From Rhodobacteraceae bacterium HLUCCO07 (GTDB lineage: Bacteria; Pseudomonadota; Alphaproteobacteria; Rhodobacterales; Rhodobacteraceae), in assembly GCA_001314705.1 (NCBI GenBank), contig LJSU01000009.1, forward strand, positions 248,001 through 312,000: DNA of 64,000 nucleotides. The letters run 5' to 3'. Every line of letters begins with the position of its first letter. The stretch's first letter is position 1. A program made the translations under genes and the position numbers. This document shows positions 30,721 through 41,835 of this stretch, piece by piece. The notes beneath the pieces are model-generated. The model searched no databases and was not told where the DNA came from. It was given only the letters and a program-made list of their open reading frames with translations.

Positions 30721-32738
30721 CGCAAACCGCGCGTGTTCCAGAGGCGATCACCGGTGTAATCCCGCGTGGTCGTCATCATCGCGTGGCCCTCCCGCCCGTC
30801 AAGGCGCAGCGCCACGGCCCCGGTGGCCCGCATGCGCTCGGGATCGAACGTGTCACAGGCCAGATCCTCGGGCAGGTCCGCATTGCTCACGACGATCTCG
30901 CCTTCGGTGCAGCGCAGCTCGGCCGACGCACGTTTGCCCGTCACGTGGATGATGCGCACCGGGTTTGCGGCGGTCACGGCCTTCCATTTCTTCGCCGCCG
31001 CATCCTGGCTGATCGGGGTGCCATCGTTTTCCAGCCAGTTGGTCGCGACGAAACCGGCGCCGCGGGCCTTGCTCAGGGCGCGCCCATCCTCGCCCATTAC
31101 CCCCACCAACGCACCGCCTTCGGCGATCAGGACGTCAGGTCTTTCGACCATGGCCCATGCAACCACCGACACCGCGACCGGACCGAGGCCGACAAATCGC
31201 AGGCGCCCCTGCCACAGGAACAGGATCAGGAAGCCGAAGGCCATCACCGGCAGGACGAACCAGTCCGGACTGGGCACCGCACCGCGTGACCCTTCGATTC
31301 CGGTCACGGTATGTGCCACGCCGAGGATCCAGTCGAGCCCGGCACCGGCAATCGACAAGGGCACGCCATCCAGCCCGAGCGGCAGCAGAAGCGCAGCGCA
31401 GACCAGTGCCGGGATGATCAATGTCCCCATGAGGGGCACCGAGATGAGATTTGCGATCAGCCCGAGATGGGCCGTCTGATTGAAATGTGCCGCCCCGATC
31501 GGCCCGGTCGCCGCCCCGGCCACGGACGAGGAGATGATGACGGCCATGACTGCACGGCTCCAGGAGGCCCGGCCAAGGCTGAACCGCGCATCGCGAAGCC
31601 AGCCGAAGACCGCGACAAGAGCGGTGGTCGCCGCGAAGGACATCTGGAAACCCGGACCGAGCAGGGCTTCGGGCCGCAGGATCAGAATGATCGTCGCCGC
31701 GAGGCCGACTGCACGCAGGGAGATCGCGCGCCGATCGGCAATGACCGCCAACAGCGCAACCGCGACCATGACAAAGGCGCGCTCGGTCGCAACATTTCCC
31801 CCCGAAAGCGACAGGTAAGCCGCAGCGAACACGAGCGCGATCACCGCCGCGATCTTCTTGCCGGGAAAACGCAATCCCAGGGGCGGAACGGCCGCAAGCC
31901 CGACCCGGACAACCGCAAAGACGAACCCGGCCAGAAGCCCCATGTGCAGGCCGGAAATCGCCAGAAGATGCGCAAGATTCGACGCCCTGAGCGCCTCGAG
32001 CGTATCGGGCCCCATGCCTGCCCGATCACCGGTCATGATCGCCGCGGCGAAGGCCCCGGTCTCGCCCGGCAGGCGGGCCTGGACATGCTGCGACAACGCA
32101 AGGCGCGCCCGCAACAGGAGCTTTTCCGAGCCGGCCGGCTCAAGCAACAGGAGCGGCGTGCGCGCATAGCCCACCGCACCCAGCTTCTGGAACCAAGCGT
32201 GGCGCTGAAAATCAAATCCGCCGGGCTCGACCGGGCCGCCGGGCGGGGAAAGAAGCGCTGTCACGATGATCGTTGCACCGGGAAGCGGGGCCGATCCATC
32301 GGGTCCATGCAGCGATATGCGCATGCGCTCCGGCCGCCGCTCCGGCGCAAGGCGCGCCATGACGACCTGATCGAGCGTGATGCGCGTCGCGCCGCTTCCC
32401 GAACGGTCAATGCCGATCACCCGACCCTCGACAGGCCCGTAATAGCGCCAGCCGAGGACAGGATCTTCGAGTATATGCGTCCTTGTCATGGCCAGAGCGA
32501 ACCCGAAAGACACAAGGACCGCCGCCCAGATGAATGGCGCCCAGAATGCACCCGCATACCGCGTCAGCAGCGCCCCGAGGACCACGCCGCAGGCAATCAC
32601 CGGCAGGACAAGGCGGGGCGGCTCGACCTGAAGCCCGAAATACAAGCCGATCCCGAATGCCATGCAGACGGGAACCCAGGGAAAGAGGTGCCCCCGTTGC
32701 GCGAGAACAGCGGCTTCTATGCGCCCCCCGAGCGGCAT
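30714..32738 (-). CDS. comEC: ComEC/Rec2 family competence DNA-channel protein
   Basis: Large multi-[26 protein letters not shown]4131-like N-terminus. Confidence 0.92.
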   Translation of the reverse strand: MPLGGRIEAAVLAQRGHLFPWVPVCMAFGIGLYFGLQVEPPRLVLPVIACGVVLGALLTRYAGAFWAPFIWAAVLVSFGFALAMTRTHILEDPVLGWRYYGPVEGRVIGIDRSGSGATRITLDQVVMARLAPERRPERMRISLHGPDGSAPLPGATIIVTALLSPPGGPVEPGGFDFQRHAWFQKLGAVGYARTPLLLLEPAGSEKLLLRARLALSQHVQARLPGETGAFAAAIMTGDRAGMGPDTLEALRASNLAHLLAISGLHMGLLAGFVFAVVRVGLAAVPPLGLRFPGKKIAAVIALVFAAAYLSLSGGNVATERAFVMVAVALLAVIADRRAISLRAVGLAATIILILRPEALLGPGFQMSFAATTALVAVFGWLRDARFSLGRASWSRAVMAVIISSSVAGAATGPIGAAHFNQTAHLGLIANLISVPLMGTLIIPALVCAALLLPLGLDGVPLSIAGAGLDWILGVAHTVTGIEGSRGAVPSPDWFVLPVMAFGFLILFLWQGRLRFVGLGPVAVSVVAWAMVERPDVLIAEGGALVGVMGEDGRALSKARGAGFVATNWLENDGTPISQDAAAKKWKAVTAANPVRIIHVTGKRASAELRCTEGEIVVSNADLPEDLACDTFDPERMRATGAVALRLDGREGHAMMTTTRDYTGDRLWNTRGLRQ

Positions 32739-32814
32739 GGCTTGTCCTTGTCTTGGCGGATCATTAGACAGGCACCGAGCCTATCCAGCCATGGTTACCG
32801 AAAGATTAACGCCC

Positions 32815-34218
32815 ATGACCGAAGATGTCGTCACACGCTTTGCCCCGTCGCCGACCGGATTCCTGCATATCGGCGGTGCGCGCACGGCCCTGTTCAACTG
32901 GCTCTTTGCGCGCGGGCGCAATGGCAGGTTCCTGCTTCGGATCGAAGACACCGACCGGGCACGTTCGACCGTCGAGGCGACCGAAGCGATCCTCAAGGGG
33001 CTTTCATGGCTCGGGCTGGAGCATGACGGGGATGTCGTGAGCCAGTTCTCTTGCGCCGAACGCCATGCCGAGGTCGCCCGGACGATGCTGGAGACGGGGC
33101 AGGCCTACAAGTGCTTCTCAACCCAGGAAGAGATCGAAGCGTTCCGCGAACGTGCCCGCGCAGAGAAGCAATCGACGCATTTTCAAAGCCCGTGGCGCGA
33201 TGCAGACCCGGCCACGCATCCGGATCGGCCCCATGTCGTGCGCCTGCGGGCCCCGCGCGAAGGCGTGACCGTCATTCGCGACAAGGTCCAGGGCGATGTC
33301 ACGATCCGCAATGACCAGCTCGATGACATGGTGCTCCTGCGGTCGGATGGCACGCCGGTCTACATGCTCGCGGTTGTTGTCGATGATCACGACATGGGCG
33401 TGACCCACGTCATCCGGGGGGATGACCACCTCAACAATGCGGCCCGACAACAGCTGATTTACCAGGCCATGGGCTGGCACGTGCCGGTCTGGGCGCACAT
33501 TCCCCTCATTCACGGGCCAGACGGAAAGAAACTGTCAAAGCGGCATGGTGCGCTCGGTGTGGAGGAATACCAGGCTATGGGATATCCGGCGGCCGGCCTT
33601 CGCAATTATCTCGCCCGCCTGGGATGGAGCCATGGAGACGATGAGTTCTTTACGGATGCGCAAGCCATAGAATGGTTCGATCTCGAAGGGATCGGACGTG
33701 CCCCTGCCCGCTTCGATTTCAAGAAGCTCGAGAATATCTGCGGAATGCACATGGCCGCATCGGATGATGCTGCGTTGCTGCAGGAGTTGCAGGCCTTTCG
33801 GGCCGCAACAGGGCAACCCGCCTTGCCGGAACGGAAAGTTGACTTGCTTCTCGCGGCCATGCCATTCCTGAAAGAGCGCGCCAAGACCTTTCCGGAACTC
33901 ACTGAAAAGGCGGCATTTGTTCTTCAGGATCGCCCGATTCAGCCAGATGAGAAAGCAGCCGGTATTCTCGATTCTGCATCCCGTGGTATACTGGGTGAAT
34001 TGACGCCGCATCTGCAAAATGCTAGCTGGTCGCGTGCTGATCTGGAACACGTCATGACCCGGTTCGCAGAGGAAAAGGGTACAAAATTCGGCAAGCTCGC
34101 GGGTCCGCTCAGGGCCGCTCTGGCAGGTCGGACGACAACGCCCAGCGTTTTCGACATGATGCTGGTTCTGGGGCGCGAAGAATCGCTGGCCCGCCTGTCC
34201 GACGCCGCCAAGACATGA
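32815..34218 (+). CDS. gltX: Glutamate--tRNA ligase
   Basis: [37 protein letters not shown]. Confidence 0.97.
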   Translation: MTEDVVTRFAPSPTGFLHIGGARTALFNWLFARGRNGRFLLRIEDTDRARSTVEATEAILKGLSWLGLEHDGDVVSQFSCAERHAEVARTMLETGQAYKCFSTQEEIEAFRERARAEKQSTHFQSPWRDADPATHPDRPHVVRLRAPREGVTVIRDKVQGDVTIRNDQLDDMVLLRSDGTPVYMLAVVVDDHDMGVTHVIRGDDHLNNAARQQLIYQAMGWHVPVWAHIPLIHGPDGKKLSKRHGALGVEEYQAMGYPAAGLRNYLARLGWSHGDDEFFTDAQAIEWFDLEGIGRAPARFDFKKLENICGMHMAASDDAALLQELQAFRAATGQPALPERKVDLLLAAMPFLKERAKTFPELTEKAAFVLQDRPIQPDEKAAGILDSASRGILGELTPHLQNASWSRADLEHVMTRFAEEKGTKFGKLAGPLRAALAGRTTTPSVFDMMLVLGREESLARLSDAAKT

Positions 34219-34302
34219 ATGGCTTTAACCGTAGTGAAAGCCGAAAAGCCATAGTATAGCCCCAAGCGGTACGCGCCGGGGTTACTTCAGGAAGGAAGAA
34301 GC

Positions 34303-35598
34303 ATGACTGATAGCAGCAAGACCGCGACACTGACCATCGACGGCACATCCTACGACTTGCCACTGCTTTCGCCGACGGCCGGGCCGAATGTCATCGACAT
34401 CAGGAAACTCTATGCCGATGCGGGTGTTTTCACCTACGATCCGGGCTACACTTCCACGGCGTCCTGCGACAGCACCATCACCTTCATTGATGGCGCCAAG
34501 GGCGAGCTTTTGCATCGCGGGTATCCGATCGATCAGCTTGCCGAGAAATCGCATTACCTCGAAGTCTGCTACCTGCTGCTCTATGGCAATCTGCCCACGG
34601 CATCGGACCTCGAAGAATTCGAGGCGACGATCACGCGCCACACCATGATCCACGAGCAGATGCACAATTTCTTCCGTGGGTTCCGGCGGGATGCGCACCC
34701 CATGGCAACCATGGTCGGCGTTGTTGGCGCCATGTCGGCCTTCTATCACGACTCGACCGATATTTCCGACCCGCGCCAGCGCGAAATCGCATCGCACCGC
34801 ATGATCGCCAAGATGCCGACCATCGCGGCCATGGCCTATAAGTATTCGATCGGCCAGCCCTTCGTCTATCCGCGCAACGATCTCGACTATGCCTCGAACT
34901 TCCTGCACATGTGTTTCGCCGTTCCGGCCGAACAATACGAGGTGGACCCGATCCTGTCGCGTGCCATGGATCGCATCTTCATTCTCCACGCCGATCACGA
35001 GCAGAACGCCTCGACCTCCACCGTCCGCCTGGCCTCGTCCTCCGGGGCGAACCCCTTCGCGTGTATCGCCGCGGGCATTGCCTGCCTCTGGGGCCCCGCC
35101 CATGGCGGTGCCAACCAGGCTTGCCTCGAAATGCTCAAGGAAATCGGCTCGGTCGAGCGGATTCCCGAGTTCATCGCCCGGGCCAAGGACAAGGACGATC
35201 CGTTCCGCCTGATGGGCTTTGGCCACCGGGTCTACAAGAATTTCGATCCCCGCGCGAAGGTGATGAAGCAGTCCGCCGACGAGGTGCTCGACCTGCTCGG
35301 GATCGAGAACAACCCGGTGCTTCAGGTTGCCAAGGAGCTTGAGAAACAGGCGCTGGAAGATCCCTATTTCGCCGACAAGAAGCTGTTTCCGAACGTGGAT
35401 TTCTACTCGGGCATCATTCTCGAGGCGATGGGCTTCCCGACCTCGATGTTCACCCCGATCTTCGCGCTGTCGCGCACCGTTGGCTGGATTTCGCAGTGGA
35501 AGGAGCAACTGTCGGACCCGGCCCACAAGATCGGGCGCCCGCGTCAACTCTATCTCGGGGAAACGGCCCGCAACTATATCGACGTCGAAGACCGCTAA
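34303..35598 (+). CDS. gltA: Citrate synthase (type II)
   Basis: [66 protein letters not shown]. Confidence 0.98.
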   Translation: MTDSSKTATLTIDGTSYDLPLLSPTAGPNVIDIRKLYADAGVFTYDPGYTSTASCDSTITFIDGAKGELLHRGYPIDQLAEKSHYLEVCYLLLYGNLPTASDLEEFEATITRHTMIHEQMHNFFRGFRRDAHPMATMVGVVGAMSAFYHDSTDISDPRQREIASHRMIAKMPTIAAMAYKYSIGQPFVYPRNDLDYASNFLHMCFAVPAEQYEVDPILSRAMDRIFILHADHEQNASTSTVRLASSSGANPFACIAAGIACLWGPAHGGANQACLEMLKEIGSVERIPEFIARAKDKDDPFRLMGFGHRVYKNFDPRAKVMKQSADEVLDLLGIENNPVLQVAKELEKQALEDPYFADKKLFPNVDFYSGIILEAMGFPTSMFTPIFALSRTVGWISQWKEQLSDPAHKIGRPRQLYLGETARNYIDVEDR

Positions 35599-35623
35599 GC
35601 GACAGACGCGATCAGGCTCGAAA

Positions 35624-35655
35624 GGCCCCGGGGTGTTCACCCCCGGGGCTTTTTT
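35624..35655 (+). terminator. Intrinsic terminator after gltA
   Basis: GGCCCCGGGGTG-tt-CACCCCCGGGGC followed by TTTTTT. Confidence 0.88.
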
Positions 35656-35669
35656 CATCGCGGAAAGCC

Positions 35670-36449
35670 TCAGCGACCCTCGAAATGCGCCTTTCGCTTT
35701 TCGAGAAACGCGACAACGCCTTCCATGAAATCTCGGCTCTTGCTCGCCTCCCCCTGAAGCTTTGCCTCGTTGACCAGCTGTGCCTCGAGATCATTGGCCC
35801 AGCTTGCGCGAATGGCGCGCTTGGTCAATTCATAGGCGCGCGTCGGCCCATCGGCCAGTTGCGCCGCCCGCGCACGCCAATGCGCCTCGAACGCGTCATC
35901 GGGCACCGCCTCCCAGATCATGCCCCAGTCATCCGCCTGCCGGGCGCTGATCTTCTCGGCGAAAAGTGCCGCGCCCATCGCCTTGGCCATTCCCATGGTG
36001 CGCGGAAGGACATATGTGCCGCCTGCATCGGGCATGAGACCGATCCGCGTGAACGCCTGAAGGAAATAGGCGCTTTCGGTGGCGATCACCACATCCGCCG
36101 CGAGGGCGAGGTTTGCCCCGGCGCCGGCGGCCGGGCCGTTCACCGCCGCGATGACGGGCAGCGGCGATTCGACAATGGCCCTGATCATGGGATTGTATTC
36201 ATCGCGCAGGCCCCGCTCGAGATCGAGCGCACCGGCATTGGCATCGCCCAGATCCTGGCCAGAACAGAATGCCCCCCCCGCGCCCGTCAGAACGATCACC
36301 CGGGCCCCGTCCGTCTCGGCGTGGTGAATGGCATCAGGGATCTCGGCACGCATCTGCGATGTCAGCGCGTTCATCTTGTCCGGACGGTCGAGCATGACAA
36401 CAGCAATGCTGTCAAACATCTCGAAGGTGATTTCCTTGTAGTCCACCAT
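35670..36449 (-). CDS. Enoyl-CoA hydratase/isomerase family protein
   Basis: VMLDRPDKMNALTSQMRAEI; GAFCSGQDLGD; AAVNGPAAGAGANLALAADVVIA. Confidence 0.93.
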   Translation of the reverse strand: MVDYKEITFEMFDSIAVVMLDRPDKMNALTSQMRAEIPDAIHHAETDGARVIVLTGAGGAFCSGQDLGDANAGALDLERGLRDEYNPMIRAIVESPLPVIAAVNGPAAGAGANLALAADVVIATESAYFLQAFTRIGLMPDAGGTYVLPRTMGMAKAMGAALFAEKISARQADDWGMIWEAVPDDAFEAHWRARAAQLADGPTRAYELTKRAIRASWANDLEAQLVNEAKLQGEASKSRDFMEGVVAFLEKRKAHFEGR

Positions 36450-36521
36450 CCGTCATCCTCTGCCAAGCGGTCGAGGGTCAATCAACCTCATTCAGACGGG
36501 TCGGCAAAGCGAAACCCCGCG

Positions 36522-36974
36522 TCACGTCTTCATGATTTCTTCAAGACGCCGGGCTTCCTGCTCGCTCAGGGTTTCCTCGCCGGGTGCCTTGGCTCTTGAC
36601 CGGCCGCGCAGATAGATCAGCCCGGCAACCCCCGCAAAAAGCAGCATTCCGGGCCCGGCCCCCCAGAGGATCCAGTTGCTCCCGCCAAAGCGCGGTTTCA
36701 GCAGGACATACTCACCATAGCGACTGACAAGGAATTCCTTGACCTCTTCGTTGTCATCACCTTCGAGGATCCGCTCGCGGACCATCAGCCGCATGTCGCG
36801 GGCAAGCTCTGCGTTGCTGTCGTCGATACTCTCGTTGCGACAGACCAGGCACCGCAGATCCTTTGACACCTCCCGCGCCCGCGCTTCGAGCGCGGGGTCA
36901 TCCAGGATCTCGTCTGGTTGGACCGCATACACGGGATGGGCAAACAACACCAGGATCAGGAGAATGGTCCTCAT
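36522..36974 (-). CDS. ccmH: Cytochrome c-type biogenesis protein CcmH/CycL
   Basis: LRCLVCRNESIDDSNAELARDMRLMVRERI...FLVSRYGEYVLLKP. Confidence 0.96.
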   Translation of the reverse strand: MRTILLILVLFAHPVYAVQPDEILDDPALEARAREVSKDLRCLVCRNESIDDSNAELARDMRLMVRERILEGDDNEEVKEFLVSRYGEYVLLKPRFGGSNWILWGAGPGMLLFAGVAGLIYLRGRSRAKAPGEETLSEQEARRLEEIMKT

Positions 36975-38938
36975 TCGGCAGGAACCCCTTGCAGACGTGA
37001 ATTCCTGGCCCCGGCAGCGACGCGATAGCGCCGGTCGGAAAGGCTCAGAAAGCCCCCGAGTGCCATCAGGATAGAACCGCCCCAGATCCAGTTGGCAAGC
37101 GGCTTGATATAGACGCGCATCGCCCAGCCACCCGACTGTTGCGGATCACCGATCACGACATAGACATCCCGCAGAAAGCCATTGTCGATCGCTGCCTCGG
37201 TCGTGGGCTGCCCCGCGACCGGATAGACCCGCTTCTCGGGATGCAGGGTGGTTACGAGTTCTCCCCCGCGCGCGACGTCGACCGCGGCCATGGTGGAGAT
37301 GTAGTTCGGCCCCTGGACCTCCTCGACCTCTCTCAGGGTGAACTCGTATCCGCTGACGTCGAAGGTTTCGTCGGTCTGGACGACGCGAATGTCCTCTACC
37401 TCCCACGCAAGCAACCCGGCGATACCCGCCATCGTGACGCCGAGACCGGAATGCGCGACGGCCTTGCCCCAGTCGGAGCGCGGCAGTCGTGTCAACCGCT
37501 GAAGTCGATTGCGCCCGCGCCCGGCACGCGAAAGCAAATCGATCACGGCGCCGGCCATCAACCATGTGCCCAGCATCATGCCGATCGGCCCCATGGCGCT
37601 GCGCCCCGATTGCACCGCCCATACCAGCGCCGCCACCGCCACGGCCAGTGCCAGCGCCGGCCACAGCGCGCGGATCGTGCGCCCGATCCGGGCGCGCTTC
37701 CACGGCAACATGGATCCGATTGGAAGTATGATCCCCAGGATGATCATGAAGGGCGTGAAGGCCTGGTTGAAGAACGGCTCGCCGACAGACAGCTTGCGCT
37801 CGAACAGCATCTCGCTGATCAGGGGCCATATCGTGCCGATGAACACGACAAAGGTCGCAACAACGAGCAGGATATTGTTCGCCACCAGCGCCGATTCGCG
37901 GCTGACCAGTCCGAAAACCCCCTTTGCCTCCATGACGCTTGCCCGCGCGGCAAAGAGCGTCAGCGCACCGCCCACGAACAGCCCCATGATCAGGAGCAGG
38001 AAGACCCCGCGATCCGGATCGGTGGCAAAGGCATGAACGCTTGTGAGAACTCCGGAACGGGTGATGAACGCGCCAAGCAGCGAAAAGCCGAATGCGATGA
38101 TCGCGAGAAGAACGGTCCAGCTTTTCATGCTTTCACGTTTCTCGACCACGACCGAGGAATGCAGCAAGGCGACAGCGATCAGCCACGGCATGAAGCTCGC
38201 ATTCTCGACCGGATCCCAGAACCAGAAACCACCCCAGCCCAATTCGTAATAGGCCCACCAGCTGCCCAGCCCGATCCCGATGGTCAGGAACACCCAGGCG
38301 GCAAGCGTCCAGGGGCGCACCCACCGCCCCCACGCGGCGTCCACGCGACCTTCGATGAGCGCCGCAACCGCAAAGGAAAACGCCATCGAAAGACCGACAT
38401 ACCCCAGGTAGAGAAACGGCGGGTGAAAGGCCAAGCCGGGGTCCTGCAGCAAGGGGTTGAGATCGCGCCCGTCAAACGGCGCGACATCCGTGCGCAGGAA
38501 CGGATTGGACGTGAACAGGATGAACGCAAAGAAGGCCGCGCCGATCGACCCTTGAACGGCGAGGATACGGGCCCGCAATGTCGGCGGCAGGTTGCCACCG
38601 AACCATTGTGCCATGGCCCCGAACAGCGTGACGATCAGCACCCACAGCAGCATCGAGCCTTCGTGATTGCCCCAGACGCCCGTGATCTTGTAGATCAACG
38701 GCTTGTCGGTATGGCTGTTGTTGACAACCAGTTGCAACGAGAAATCCGAGGTCACGAAAGCATAGGTCAGTGCAGCGAAGGCCACGACGGTGAGGAAGAA
38801 CTGCACATTCGCCGCGGGCTCGGCAAAGGCCATCCATCCGGGCCATCGCCGGTCCGCACCGACGAGCGGCACAACGGTTTGCATGCAGGCCGTCACGAAG
38901 GCCAGGATGAGGGCGAAATGTCCGAGTTCTGCGATCAT
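36971..38938 (-). CDS. ccmF: Heme lyase CcmF/NrfE family protein
   Basis: GVWGNHEGSMLLWVLIVTLFGA; WAYYELGWGGFWFWDPVENASFMPWL; multi-TM. Confidence 0.97.
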   Translation of the reverse strand: MIAELGHFALILAFVTACMQTVVPLVGADRRWPGWMAFAEPAANVQFFLTVVAFAALTYAFVTSDFSLQLVVNNSHTDKPLIYKITGVWGNHEGSMLLWVLIVTLFGAMAQWFGGNLPPTLRARILAVQGSIGAAFFAFILFTSNPFLRTDVAPFDGRDLNPLLQDPGLAFHPPFLYLGYVGLSMAFSFAVAALIEGRVDAAWGRWVRPWTLAAWVFLTIGIGLGSWWAYYELGWGGFWFWDPVENASFMPWLIAVALLHSSVVVEKRESMKSWTVLLAIIAFGFSLLGAFITRSGVLTSVHAFATDPDRGVFLLLIMGLFVGGALTLFAARASVMEAKGVFGLVSRESALVANNILLVVATFVVFIGTIWPLISEMLFERKLSVGEPFFNQAFTPFMIILGIILPIGSMLPWKRARIGRTIRALWPALALAVAVAALVWAVQSGRSAMGPIGMMLGTWLMAGAVIDLLSRAGRGRNRLQRLTRLPRSDWGKAVAHSGLGVTMAGIAGLLAWEVEDIRVVQTDETFDVSGYEFTLREVEEVQGPNYISTMAAVDVARGGELVTTLHPEKRVYPVAGQPTTEAAIDNGFLRDVYVVIGDPQQSGGWAMRVYIKPLANWIWGGSILMALGGFLSLSDRRYRVAAGARNSRLQGVPAE

Positions 38939-39028
38939 GGCTTTGTTTATAAACGCGGTGCGAGCCACGTCCAACAACAAACGCGCGAATTGCATGTTCA
39001 CTTTGTCGCGGGCGGGGCCGGTTCACCG

Positions 39029-39619
39029 TCAGCGCCCCATATCCGCTTCCCGCTGCCACGCCTGCAACGCCGGATTCGCCTCGGGCTCGATGATGTCCAG
39101 TTCAAGCTCCGCATCCGTGCCAGCGGCCGCCGCTCCGATTCCACCCGGCCCGCTTCTCGATTGCTCCAGCCGCTCAAGGTTGCTCAGAACCCTCGGAACG
39201 GTGGCGAGGGAATGGCTGATCTGGCGTTGGAACTCCTGGCCCTTGGCCTGGTGACGCGCCCCGAAATAAAAGCTCACGATCGCCCCCAGAAGCCACCATA
39301 GCGGCTCGGGCACAAGCGCGATCCCCTGCATGCGCGAGGCGAACCAGACCGGATCGACCATCGCCGCGATGAAAAGGCCGAGCGTCCCGAACGCAAGCGC
39401 CGGTCGTGGAAGCCGGTTGAGCCCGTCGATCATCCGGTCGAACAGGCCCTTCCTGGGCAGGGCGAACTCGCCACCGAACTGGGCCATCGCCCTGGCCCGT
39501 GTTTCGCTGTCGCGGCGTCCGGCCGCTTCGGCGTTCTCGCGAAACACCTCGGCGGCGGATTTCAAACCCCGCCCCCCATCGCCAAAGACCAGCGTCACGA
39601 TCCGTTCGATCAGTCCCAT
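39029..39619 (-). CDS. Holin family protein (3TM-holin-like)
   Basis: MGLIERIVTLVFGDGGRGLKSAAEVFREN...TM segments PALAFGTLGLFIAAMVDP and LWWLLGAIVSFYFGARHQAKGQEF; overlaps the endolysin ORF. Confidence 0.8.
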   Translation of the reverse strand: MGLIERIVTLVFGDGGRGLKSAAEVFRENAEAAGRRDSETRARAMAQFGGEFALPRKGLFDRMIDGLNRLPRPALAFGTLGLFIAAMVDPVWFASRMQGIALVPEPLWWLLGAIVSFYFGARHQAKGQEFQRQISHSLATVPRVLSNLERLEQSRSGPGGIGAAAAGTDAELELDIIEPEANPALQAWQREADMGR

Positions 39620-40221
39620 GATTCGACCCTTTGGCGAAACTCTTCGCGGCTCAGATGGTAGCGTGGATCGATGAACTCCTCCGCGCGCCTGATCCAGCCG
39701 CCCTTGCCCCCGGCACGGCTGCGCGCGAACTTGCGCGACGCCGGGCGATTGTCGGCAAGCCGGAAATAGTAGTTGCGGCGCGCGATCCCGTAACAATCGA
39801 CGAAATGGTGCGGCGCGGCTTGCGCCGCGTCATGCGCCGCCCTGGCGGTGGCCGGTCCGATCACCCCGTCCACGGCAACCGCATGGCCCATCTGACGCAA
39901 CAGGCGTTGCAGGATTTTCACGGCATTCGTACCGGCATTGACATACATGTCGAACACGCTGGGCCAGAGTGCCTCGGGCAACAGGTCGATCCGCGGACGC
40001 TCGAAATAATGCGCCACGAATATGTCCACGGCCTGCGCGCGCCCCAGGCGCCGGACATCGGCCACATCCACGTCCCCATCCCTGTCGAGATCGAGGCCCA
40101 GCCGGCGCATGGTGTGGATGGTCACGCCATGGTTCGTGGCGCCACCGGGGTCGTCATCATCGCTGACAAAGCCACCCTCGCGGGTCACGATCTCTTCGGC
40201 GATCTCTCGAACGGTACGCAT
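39610..40221 (-). CDS. Holin-associated N-acetylmuramidase / GH108-type endolysin
   Basis: VREIAEEIVTREGGFVSDDDDPGGATNHGVTIHTMRRLG catalytic EGG motif; VDGVIGPATARAAHDA peptidoglycan-binding-like part. Confidence 0.88.
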   Translation of the reverse strand: MRTVREIAEEIVTREGGFVSDDDDPGGATNHGVTIHTMRRLGLDLDRDGDVDVADVRRLGRAQAVDIFVAHYFERPRIDLLPEALWPSVFDMYVNAGTNAVKILQRLLRQMGHAVAVDGVIGPATARAAHDAAQAAPHHFVDCYGIARRNYYFRLADNRPASRKFARSRAGGKGGWIRRAEEFIDPRYHLSREEFRQRVESWD

Positions 40222-40268
40222 TTTTCTGACCTCTCACCGGTTTCGGCAAGAAGCCTGCTGGCAACGGG

Positions 40269-40283
40269 TTAACGCCGCTTTTA
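40269..40283 (-). promoter_or_regulatory. Possible CtrA-like site (TTAA-N7-TTTA, one mismatch to TTAA-N7-TTAA) upstream of endolysin
   Basis: TTAACGCCGCTTTTA read directly; 48-62 bp upstream of the endolysin ATG and overlapping the ccmE stop. Confidence 0.3.
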
Positions 40284-40727
40284 GCTATCGTTCGGTTCCT
40301 GATAGACACCCTGCTCCTTCAGGGCGTCGACCACTTCGCGAGGCATGTAGGTCTCGTCATGCTTGGCAAGGATCTCCGAGGCCTGGAACTCGCCCTTCAC
40401 ATAGCGACCGGTCCCGACCATGCCCTGGTTCTCGGCAAAGAGATCCGGCAAGACCCCGGCATAGGTCACCCGGATCGTTTCCCCGCCATCGGTGACGTTG
40501 AAACTCACCCGTTCCCCCTGGCCACGCACGATGCTGCCCTCCTCGACCAACCCGCCGATGCGGATGGTCTCGGTCTCCGCGGGCGGTTCCATCATCACCT
40601 GCGTGGGCGACATGAAGAAGTTGATGCCATCACGCATCGCATAACCGATCAATCCGGTGGATATGACCAGGGCAACGGCGGCCAGCAAAATCACCTGCAC
40701 ACGGCGTTTCTTCTTCAGGCCCTTCAT
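40281..40727 (-). CDS. ccmE: Cytochrome c maturation heme chaperone CcmE
   Basis: MKGLKKKRRVQVILLAAVAL; YVKGEFQASEILAKHDETYMPREV (heme-binding His region). Confidence 0.97.
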   Translation of the reverse strand: MKGLKKKRRVQVILLAAVALVISTGLIGYAMRDGINFFMSPTQVMMEPPAETETIRIGGLVEEGSIVRGQGERVSFNVTDGGETIRVTYAGVLPDLFAENQGMVGTGRYVKGEFQASEILAKHDETYMPREVVDALKEQGVYQEPNDS

Positions 40728-40751
40728 GGTTCAACCTCGCTCGTGATCCCG

Positions 40752-41780
40752 TCAAGGGAAACAGGGGGCCAACATCAGCCCTTGTGTCTCTTCCAGACCT
40801 AGCATCAGATTGGCATTCTGCAAGGCCTGTCCGCTGCTACCTTTTGTCAGGTTATCCAGCGCCGCGACCACGATCGCCCGGCCCGCGATACGGTCTCCGG
40901 TCACACCGACATGACAGAAATTGCTGCCGCGGACATGGTGCGTGCTGGGCGTCTCGCCAAAGGGCAGGACCGTGACAAAAGGTTCTGCATCATATGCAGC
41001 TGCCAGAACCTCATGCACCTGCCGGGCATCGCCACTCACATACCCCGTTGCCAGTATCCCGCGATTGGCCGGAATCAGGTGCGGCGTGAACTGGATCTTC
41101 ACCTCACGTCCCGCGAGCCTTGAAAACTCCTGGTCGAACTCTCCCAGGTGGCGATGGGTGCCGCCCACGGCATAAGCGTTGTAACCCTCGGACATCTCGG
41201 CATGAAGCAGGTTTTCCCTGAGGCTCCGCCCGGCCCCCGACACCGCGCATTTGAGATCGAGAATGATATCGTCGAGCCCGATCACGTCCGCCGCGATCAA
41301 CGGGCGCAGCATGTATTGCCCCGTCGCGGCATTGCAGCCCGTGCCCGCCACCAGCCGCGCCTTGCGGATCTCGTCACGGTAAAACTCGGTCAGGCCATAA
41401 ACCGCTTCCTTCTGCATCTCGACGGCGCCATGCGGATTGCCATACCACTTTTCATACGCCTCCGGATCACGGAGCCGGAAATCCGCGCTCAGATCGACGA
41501 TCCGCAGGCTCTTGGGCAGGCCCGATATCACCTCCTGGCTGGTCTTGTGCGGCAAGGCGCAGAAACACAGGTCGATCCCGTCAAAGTCGATCTCGTCGAA
41601 ACCGACCATGTCGGGCAGATCGAGATGGCGCAGATGCGGAAACACCTGCGCGAGGCTCTGCCCGGCCTTGGAATGCGCGCCGAGGGCCGCAACTTCCATG
41701 CCGCCATGGGTCGCGATCAGCCGGATCAGCTCGGCCCCGGTATAGCCCGAGGCGCCCAGGATGGCGATTTTATGGGTCAT
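40752..41780 (-). CDS. argC: N-acetyl-gamma-glutamyl-phosphate reductase
   Basis: [50 protein letters not shown]. Confidence 0.97.
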   Translation of the reverse strand: MTHKIAILGASGYTGAELIRLIATHGGMEVAALGAHSKAGQSLAQVFPHLRHLDLPDMVGFDEIDFDGIDLCFCALPHKTSQEVISGLPKSLRIVDLSADFRLRDPEAYEKWYGNPHGAVEMQKEAVYGLTEFYRDEIRKARLVAGTGCNAATGQYMLRPLIAADVIGLDDIILDLKCAVSGAGRSLRENLLHAEMSEGYNAYAVGGTHRHLGEFDQEFSRLAGREVKIQFTPHLIPANRGILATGYVSGDARQVHEVLAAAYDAEPFVTVLPFGETPSTHHVRGSNFCHVGVTGDRIAGRAIVVAALDNLTKGSSGQALQNANLMLGLEETQGLMLAPCFP

Positions 41781-41835
41781 GACAAACCCCTTTTCATGTT
41801 GTCTGGTGATGTTGTGACGAAAAAGCGTGGAAGGC

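Noticed and set aside
31311-33026. 571-aa plus-strand ORF and similar large ORFs at 3731-5203 (-), 7970-9442 (-), 34282-35658 (-), 52845-54599 (+), 60654-61931 (+), 62482-63876 (-)
   Set aside because: All lie opposite or out of frame with well-supported genes (comEC, SBP, livM, gltA, repeat protein, M24 hydrolase, purL).
37139-39301. 720-aa plus-strand ORF
   Set aside because: Antisense shadow of ccmF and part of the holin gene; no recognisable domain.
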